This document shows, one piece after another, positions 58,101 through 64,000 of a DNA stretch of 64,000 bases (the stretch's first letter is position 1; each line of letters opens with the position of its first letter). This DNA comes from Pelodera strongyloides (taxonomy: Eukaryota; Nematoda; Chromadorea; Rhabditida; Rhabditidae). A program made the translations under genes and the position numbers. Location of the stretch: positions 186,001 to 250,000 of the forward strand of contig JAANDG010000099.1 in NCBI GenBank assembly GCA_036852015.1, in the 5' to 3' direction. A model generated the notes under the pieces. It did no database searches, had not been told where the DNA came from, and worked only from the letters and a program-made list of their open reading frames with translations.

Positions 58101-59659
58101 GCGCAAGCAAGGAGCACTCCTCATTGTTATCGAGCACTCCCCATTAAGGGTCTACTCCAGGACCAAGAATTTTCCTTTAACACTACAATTTTCTTCTACT
58201 ACATTATATAGGGTATTGTATGATGCATCTTCCTTTAACACTACACTTTTCTTTTACTATATTATACAGTTTATTGTACGATGCATATTTAGACCGAGGC
58301 TCGGTCACCTTCACCAGTGATTGCTGAGAACCGCAGTGGTAGAAGCTCACAAAATGCACCATCTCCCCGTCTCAAAAAGGAACCGTCGATGGACAGAAAA
58401 GTGGTAAGCTTTGAAAAACAATCATACTTTTATCAGATTTGTGTCTTGTTCACACGCGCAGATAACAAGGCATTGGTTCGAAGTACGAGCATGCCTGCCC
58501 GTGCAAAAGACTTTTAAATCGGTACAGGTTCGGTTGGTTGGCTTTTCAATCGGTACAGGCACTACCTCTGATGCGGAAGCGAACTCGCCCATAAAGCAAA
58601 AATCGCTGCCTTCTTATTTCAAACAAGGGCATGAAGTGTTTCGTTCTTTGCTGATTATGTGATTTGGCGGTGTCTTTATTTTACGCATCTTGTTTAGAAC
58701 ACACCAAGTCCACTGGTTCAAGAAGTCAAGAGTCGAAACACCATGATCGAAAGCGCTGCTTCGCCGAGTGCACATCCTTCCGTCGATGCAACTCAGAAGG
58801 TCATTCCCCATTTCGCATTCACACATTTTGGCTTTACTATTTTTCCAGAAAACCCCAAACTATTTGCAATTTAGTTATCTAAGTTTTCATTTTTAGAACA
58901 AAAAGGCAAAGAAGGCTACCGTGTACCCCATGTCCGCCAAGGTGTTCCGTCGACATGAAATGCGTAGCTTCCAGAAAAGTTTGCTGGCGACAGTTAGAGC
59001 GCCCAAGCCAAAGTATGAAGACGAGGGTGAGTAACACATTTGACTGTACATACCGCGATCGGGCTTCAGAAGTAATAAACATAAAGACAATACTTAATAG
59101 AGACACTACAAAGTGGTGTATAAGCGCCGTGTGGTTTTGAATTCACAATAATGTATCTAATTACCAGAATGCAAAGTTCCTGTAACTAATTGGTAACTAA
59201 TACATCCCTTTCAGACGGAATGCAACTTTCCCTATCTTTGATGGAGGACAATACACATATCTATCAGGATGACAAGGAGCGTGAGGCTGCCCTCAAAGCT
59301 CTTGATAAGGACCAGCTGGAACTTGCCGAAGTCAAAATGGGTGTCTTTGCAAAGGTTCGTTTTTTTCACTAAGCTTGCAGTACAATGACCAGTTTTGTGT
59401 GTGATACGCTAAGCGTGGGGTTCGGCTTTGGGACACAATCCCCGTCTGTTGGAATAATAGTCGTTTCTTTCAGAAGTTTAAAGCGGATGCGGAAACGTTC
59501 TCCTTTGTTGTCAAGAAACTATTGGAAAAGAATCCAAAGGTCGAGCCGCAACTCCGTGAGTCTCTAATGGAAGTTATGGAAGATTTGGAACGACAAATGT
59601 ACGAAAAGTTTGAAAAATATCTGCATGGACTCAGAGAAGTGATCAGTGATAGTGAGTAA
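55148..59659 (+). CDS. RRM-like / RS-domain / proline-rich protein, paralogue 2
   Basis: Sixteen exons, all in phase, about 632 aa: 55148-55287, 55832-55957, 56095-56198, 56282-56351, 56445-56663, 56746-56804, 56909-56997, 57107-57187, 57329-57419, 57531-57625, 57786-57941, 58293-58403, 58698-58799, 58897-59026, 59215-59354, 59474-59659. The RRM-like part reads HALFIRGLPGSVT, KEFFEDRVGPC, RLFVAVRFETT and FRCELSWFKDVSRFANY. RS repeats with a Lys/Arg tail follow, then Pro-rich exons (IPPPPPPPEPIL, VFPPPPPPV), the shared DESPKRIVR motif, and the conserved C-terminus (YPMSAKVFRRHE, LSLSLMEDN, REAALKALDKDQLELAEVK, FVVKKLLEKNPK, helical end). The RRM-like module, the pre-mRNA-like RS domain and nuclear basic clusters point to RNA processing or nuclear RNA regulation. 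It differs from paralogue 1 by additional Pro-rich exons and freedom from the large intronic repeats. No known gene name is assigned. Confidence 0.87.
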
Positions 59660-60857
59660 TTTGCTTAACGGACGCAATTATTATGTCAACTGATTTATTA
59701 TAACGCCTTCTTGCCTGTACTGTTTTGTCGATTCGATGTCCGAAAACTAAATGATTGCGATCGTAAAATTAATTTGTTTTGTGCATGCGAGACAATATTT
59801 ACTGTTCAAGTAGCAACAGTGAATATTGAAACCTATTTATTGATTGTGATTTACCATATTGGAAGTGTATTTAAGAAAAACCGTGATATCATAGTTAATT
59901 TATTTAGTTAGTTGCCTCGTTATAGATAGTTTGGCAGAAAGAACAGGAGATTGTGGATAGGTTATGCGATCCGCTTGAAATATCTCGTGCCAAACTTTAT
60001 TTACTTTAATTTTTCTTACCAAGGAATAACATGTTTGTTACTGCTTTTCTTAATAAATGATTTTGTTTATGTGCTTTGATACACAATTGCAACTTCAGTG
60101 ATGAACATAAACAAGCGCATTATATGATTAAATGTCGTGCTTTGAATTCGGTTTGAATTCAGAAATCAGTCTTACAGCGTCTGTCTTACAGCTTGAAATT
60201 GTTTTCTTTCTTTCGTTCATGATTTTGAATTCCCCGAGTCAGTTTCATGGCGGTAGTTTCAATACCAAAATCAGAGGCATCCTCCGGCGAATTGAAGCAT
60301 TTTGAGTGCTTTTTCAAAAACAATGATTAGCCTTTTTCAAAAATAATCATTACTTTAAACAAGGTTTGAAGTTTGAACCTCTTCAGAATAACAATATTGT
60401 TTCCTTTTGTCTACGCAGTACTCTATATTGCGCGCCTCTTACGTCTGCGCTCTGGCGACTGCTGCGGTTCTTTGTCCACAGTAGTGTGTAGAGACAGAGA
60501 CATGCCTGGAATTTTTTCCTCGAAATTTCCCTCAACTTCTCTCAGTTTTTCCTTATGAGCTGAGTTCCTTTCTTTATTCTATTGTGATTTTGTGCATTAA
60601 TTATATAATTTTACATTTCATCTATATGCTTTGTTAGCTCCAGCTCTAACCTAGTTTGCCTTTTGCGACGGTGCTTGTACTTCGAATTTACAAAAACAAA
60701 TGTTGTTTTTTATTTCCCTTTCTTCATAATTAACTCTTTGTTTTCTTAACGTAATTTGTTATTGTTTCTATTTATCACTCGCATGACCCTTATTCAGTCT
60801 TTTAACTATTATCCATTTTTTTGCCAAGTTTTTTTTCGTGTGTTGAATAAGGAGTAA

Positions 60858-61001
60858 ATTAGAAACTTAAGCATAACAATTTTTTATAATGAAAAACTCC
60901 CAAATTTTTCTGTAAAGAACAGATATTCTTAAAATATGGGTTCTTCTTTTTTTTTGTCCACATTAGTTGTTGTGTGGTGACATACAGTATCTAAGTTCTC
61001 T
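60858..61001. repeat. Flanking direct repeat, left copy (about 140 bp)
   Basis: Runs from ATTAGAAACTTAAGCATAAC to TCTAAGTTCTCTG. Matches 61286-61421 in the same orientation, with small indels. Confidence 0.9.
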
Positions 61002-61017
61002 GACATAGGAAATGGGT

Positions 61018-61190
61018 GAACCCATTTGGTGACGGTTCACTGTTTTTTTCGTGGCCTGCACATTTGGTGACCAAATCGTCACCAATTTGTGACCAAGTTT
61101 ATTCAAAGAACGTCGTCATCTGGTCACCAACCAGTCACGAAATGGATTTTACTGTGAAAACCATTTGGTGACGGACCAGCGACCGTTTTT
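61018..61190. repeat. Palindromic GGTGAC/GTCACC cluster
   Basis: At least eight occurrences of GGTGAC or its complement GTCACC/GTGACC lie within about 170 bp. They include perfect palindromes such as TTTGGTGACCAAA and GGGTGAACCC and repeated CATTTGGTGACGG at both ends. It sits exactly between the two 140-bp direct repeats. Confidence 0.85.
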
Positions 61191-61285
61191 GATATCGCTT
61201 TTTTATTTATCACTCTGCATTACGGAATTATATCGTTTTATATTTATCACTCTGCATAGACTGTTCACAGTTGCCCAGATATTTT

Positions 61286-61421
61286 ATTAGGAACTTAAGC
61301 ATAACAATTTATTATGAAATATTCCCAAATTTTTCTGTAAAACACTGTTATTCTCAAAATATAGTTTCTTCTTTTTGCCAACATTAGTTGTGTGTAGTGA
61401 ACTGCAGTGTCTAAGTTCTCT
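61286..61421. repeat. Flanking direct repeat, right copy
   Basis: Second copy of 60858-61001. Together the copies bracket the GGTGAC palindrome cluster, and the short string TTTATTTATCACTCTGCAT is also doubled (61202, 61236). Confidence 0.9.
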
Positions 61422-61577
61422 AGTAAGCATGGTCGTTGTAATAAATAGTACAGAGTTTAAAAAGCGAAACTGAGAAATCATTCCGCACATGTTCGCCTTA
61501 TTTGATTTTTTGGTGCTTTTTCCGTGAAATTTTCCAAGCGACATTCGTCCATTGTGTCCACCTTTTTCAGCAGACGG

Positions 61578-61971
61578 ATGACCGCTGCAGCAAGCGCCCA
61601 GTCTCTTTCTGGACGAAGTCGCCGTTATACTACCGGGGCGCCCAATAAGGTCAGTTTACGTGTTTTCTGTCAAAACGGTTTATTCGTTTTGGATGGGTCT
61701 ACGGTGACATATGGTAAAATGATACTAATTTTAATTTGTACTTTCCTAATTGATCGTTTCTACCAATAATTTATGGGGTCGGGAAAAAGAATTGTCTTAT
61801 TTTCCTTATGCTGAATCTGGTTTTCAGGACAATTATGAAAGTTCACATTTTTTTTTTGAAATCCCGGAATTAAGGCAAATTCTCGCACGCGATTCAACGA
61901 GCTACCATACTCAGCAGAAAGGGTTTCAAAAGTTACAATTCCGAAAAAAGCTTAAAGAACCTTCTGATTAG
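61578..61971 (+). CDS. Possible small two-exon gene or first exons of a longer gene
   Basis: Exon 61578-61649 starts with Met soon after TTTTTCAG, encodes MTAAASAQSLSGRSRRYTTG, and ends at AAG|GTCAGT. Exon 61827-61971 follows TTTTCAG in phase, encodes FFFEIPELRQILARD and a Lys/Gln-rich end, and stops at 61971. The joined product would be about 71 aa. The Ser/Arg-rich start resembles head regions of filament-type proteins, but this is weak. The second exon may be unrelated. Family unknown. Confidence 0.35.
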
Positions 61972-62042
61972 TTGGTTTAAACAGTTTGATGCGGAATTAA
62001 CTCGAGCTTCTTTATGATGAACGCAGTCGCGATATTTCGCAA

Positions 62043-62615
62043 CATTTATGGGGTAGTGTTATTCAATTATTGGGGTAGTCATTTTCAATGGTGGTGTAGT
62101 CATATTCATTGGTGGGGTAGTCATTTTCAATGTTGGGGTAGTCATATTCAATGGTGGGGTAGTCATTTTCAATGGTGGTGTAGTCACATTCATTGGTGGG
62201 GTAGTAATATTCAATGTTGGGGTAGTCATATTCAATGGTGGGGTAGGCATATTCAATTGGTGGGGGTAGTATTTTGTAATTTTTCTCGCGGGGTTAAAGG
62301 TCAATGGGTGGGGGTAATATTTTGTAAGAAGGGGTAGAATTTTCACGTGTATTGGGTAGCGTAATTCAAGATTACCTAGTGTTTGAAGATCACTACCCCA
62401 CCAATGAAGAACACTACCCCCCTAAAGAAGAACATTACCCCTTTCTTACAATTTACTACCCCCTTGACTGGGGTGATAAATGTCAAAAGGGGTAGTGTTC
62501 TTCAATGGTGGGGTAGTACTTTGTATGTTACAAAATGCTACCCCCCATACATTTGGGGTAGTATATTTCAAATTTGGGTAGTATTCAATTGGTGGGGTAG
62601 TGTTTCTTCAATTTT
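62043..62615. repeat. GGGGTAG minisatellite with an inverted segment
   Basis: About 24-bp units of the form GGTGGGGTAGTCATTTTCAAT are repeated roughly ten times from 62070 to 62270, with degenerate units to about 62345. At 62387-62463 the same motif appears inverted (CTACCCC spaced by AAGAACA), and it returns to forward orientation at 62490-62615. The open frames here (WWGSHI-type repeats) come from the repeat itself and are not a gene. Confidence 0.93.
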
Positions 62616-62649
62616 ACCAAGGATAGCGCATTTAAGTTTTGCAATCGTG

Positions 62650-62890
62650 TTATAAACATGGTTGTGCATAAATTTTCCGCACCAACAGTCCCCATAAGTT
62701 CTCGATAGGATTGGCATCGGGTGAACCCGCGGGCCAAGACAATAGATTAATCTGGTGCTGTGGAAAGAAGGCCCTCGTGGAGCTGCTGACATGAATCGGG
62801 GTGTTGTTCTGCTGGAACAGCATACCTTGGCCGGCAGGACTGAAAAAATGGTATCCGCGTCTTCTGCAAAGTCGTCTGGCAATCAGTTGA
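62650..62890 (-). pseudogene. Tc1/mariner-type transposase fragment
   Basis: A single open frame contains the C-terminal catalytic core signature of Tc1-like DDE transposases: GMLFQQNNTPIHVS, INLLSWPAGSPDANPIENLW and RKIYA, then a stop at 62650. In active family members the first motif normally reads QQDN, and here the aspartate is replaced by asparagine; the glutamate of NPIENLW is kept. The N-terminal DNA-binding region and first catalytic aspartate were not found, so it is a dead 3' fragment about 240 bp long. Confidence 0.88.
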
Positions 62891-63482
62891 GTACATGCTT
62901 TGGCGTTCTGTAATCATTGTTTATTTGCTACACCAAACACACAGTATTTTGCACTGCGCAAATGTTATTCGACAAGTGTTATTTTAGTCTGTAGTCTCAT
63001 TGTCTGTGCATGAATGGTTCTCTTTTCCGCGGACGCGTTTACGCATTTGTACGCTGCGCGCCTGAGAACGTAGTACATAAGAATTTGGAGGACGAGTTAT
63101 ACTTATAATGGGGTTTCCATGTATGGCCTATTTCGTTTCCAAATATAGAAAAAATTACCGAGTTTGTAACTACACCAGAATAATTACAGACAATTTTGGC
63201 GGCCGGTAGCCACGCGACCATTTTTTCTCGCCGTGTTTTTGTTTAATAGCATGGCGGATTTTCTATACGGATAAATTTCAAAGGTGTATTCAAAATTTAT
63301 TCAAATTACGGTCGATTGGCACACTATTTTGCAATTGATACTTGGAAGGAAAACGCACTGTTTTTGGCATACAAAAAAAACCACTTTTGAGACGCACTGA
63401 TCCCAAGTGTAACACTGCAGGATATTCATGATATTTATAATCTGCCGCTAACCGGGCAATTGCATATCTACTGCAGTCCAGT

Positions 63483-63622
63483 AACTCCCAATCTCAGTGA
63501 ATTCTCTCCCCGAGTTTGTTTTTCTGAAACTTCGCATTCGTACCGTATTTTTCTTCATAACTTCCTATATTTAATCAAAAGCAGACAAAGTTTGTGAAAA
63601 TATCGTGACTGCGTTCCGTTAA
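63483..63622. repeat. Third copy of foldback-arm repeat
   Basis: Strings AATCTCAGTGAATTCTCTCC, CTTCCTATATTTAAT and TATCGTGACTGCGTTCC occur in the same order as at 38493-38633. Only one arm is present here. Confidence 0.85.
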
Positions 63623-64000
63623 GCGCATCATAAAGAGCTCGAGTCAATTCCACTGCAAACTGTTTCCACCAGCTAATCAGAAGTTTCTTTGCGTTTTTTC
63701 GGAATTGTAGCTTTTGAAACCCTTTTCAAAATTGTAGCTTTTGGAAAAATTTTGCCCCCTTTGTCTCGCTTGGCAGAAAATTCCGGTACCCCACAGTGTT
63801 ATTCTTCCGCGAGACTGTTTCCCTTTTTGTTATTTGCTGGTCATCGTTTCCGCCGAACCATTTTCTTGTCACATAATCTTGAAACAGTACACTTCGTTTT
63901 TTTCCCTAGTAGACTCTTTGCGGTAGCCTGAAACGTGTTATAAATAATGTGGTATTGTAAGGGTTAATCTCCATGCGGTGGTTAATTCTTATTATTTAGC
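63623..64000. other. Right-edge sequence, no gene recognised
   Basis: It contains a short repeated AATTGTAGCTTTT(G/T) motif (63704, 63730) and an open frame with no splice or domain support. Confidence 0.45.

Larger units (their letters stand above)
59660..61577. other. 3' flank and spacer with duplicated repeats
   Basis: T-rich 3' untranslated sequence of RRM/RS gene 2, followed by the direct-repeat/palindrome block at 60858-61421. No exon was identified between 59660 and 60857. Confidence 0.5.

Noticed and set aside
61018..61190. CRISPR-like array from repeated GGTGAC motifs
   Set aside because: Motifs are short, in both orientations and irregularly spaced, and this is a eukaryotic genome; it is a palindromic repeat cluster.
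62014..62346. Trp/Gly/Ser-His and Thr-Thr-Pro repeat frames on both strands
   Set aside because: Both arise from the 24-bp GGGGTAG minisatellite; unit length divisible by three keeps any frame open.

Overview
The window looks like nuclear DNA of a nematode. It is AT-rich, and its genes are made of many short exons joined by GT..AG introns with TTTTCAG/TTTTTAG-type acceptors. Several start codons sit just downstream of an AG that could serve as a spliced-leader acceptor. The gene content also fits: a nuclear receptor with a nematode-style DNA-binding domain, an anion-type Cys-loop channel resembling the nematode acetylcholine-gated group, and a chemoreceptor-like 7TM gene. A clade V (rhabditid/strongylid) worm is my best guess, but this is inference. 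Exons were assembled by eye from splice sites, reading phase and protein motifs. For the best models (DHHC, LGIC and the two RRM/RS genes) all phases agree and the summed coding length is divisible by three.

Left third (1-24.6 kb). A nuclear hormone receptor runs off the left edge (- strand). It is followed by a Rubicon-family gene (-, 3.6-8.5 kb), a DHHC palmitoyltransferase (+, 9.7-11.9 kb), and a type II membrane protein with a C-terminal fibrinogen-related domain (-, 12.7-16.3 kb). One intron of the fibrinogen gene holds a tandem triplication of a tRNA-Leu(UAG) unit on the opposite strand. A candidate type I membrane protein (-, 19.1-24.2 kb) follows.

Middle (24.6-47.8 kb). A complete Cys-loop anion-channel subunit (+, 24.6-32.8 kb, about 582 aa) converges on a neuropeptide-type 7TM receptor (-, 34.3-36.9 kb). 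A second, chemoreceptor-like 7TM gene (-) ends only about 70 bp upstream of the first coding exon recognised in that receptor, which is an operon-like spacing. From 38 to 47.8 kb the DNA is repeat-rich, with foldback elements, direct repeats and a few unassigned minus-strand exons.

Right third (47.8-64 kb). Two tandem, same-strand paralogues of about 598 and 632 aa share one architecture: an RRM-like fold, an RS domain, proline-rich linkers and an acidic/helical C-terminus. Introns of the first copy carry several repeat insertions, and I saw none of these in the second copy. Beyond them lie a duplicated flanking repeat around a palindromic GTCACC cluster, a possible two-exon small gene, a GGGGTAG minisatellite with an inverted segment, and a decayed Tc1/mariner transposase fragment.

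The RRM/RS pair is the strongest candidate for an undercharacterised system, followed by the tRNA array nested in an intron. The genes do not form one pathway. The channel and the two receptors suggest neuronal expression, but the sequence does not show it.
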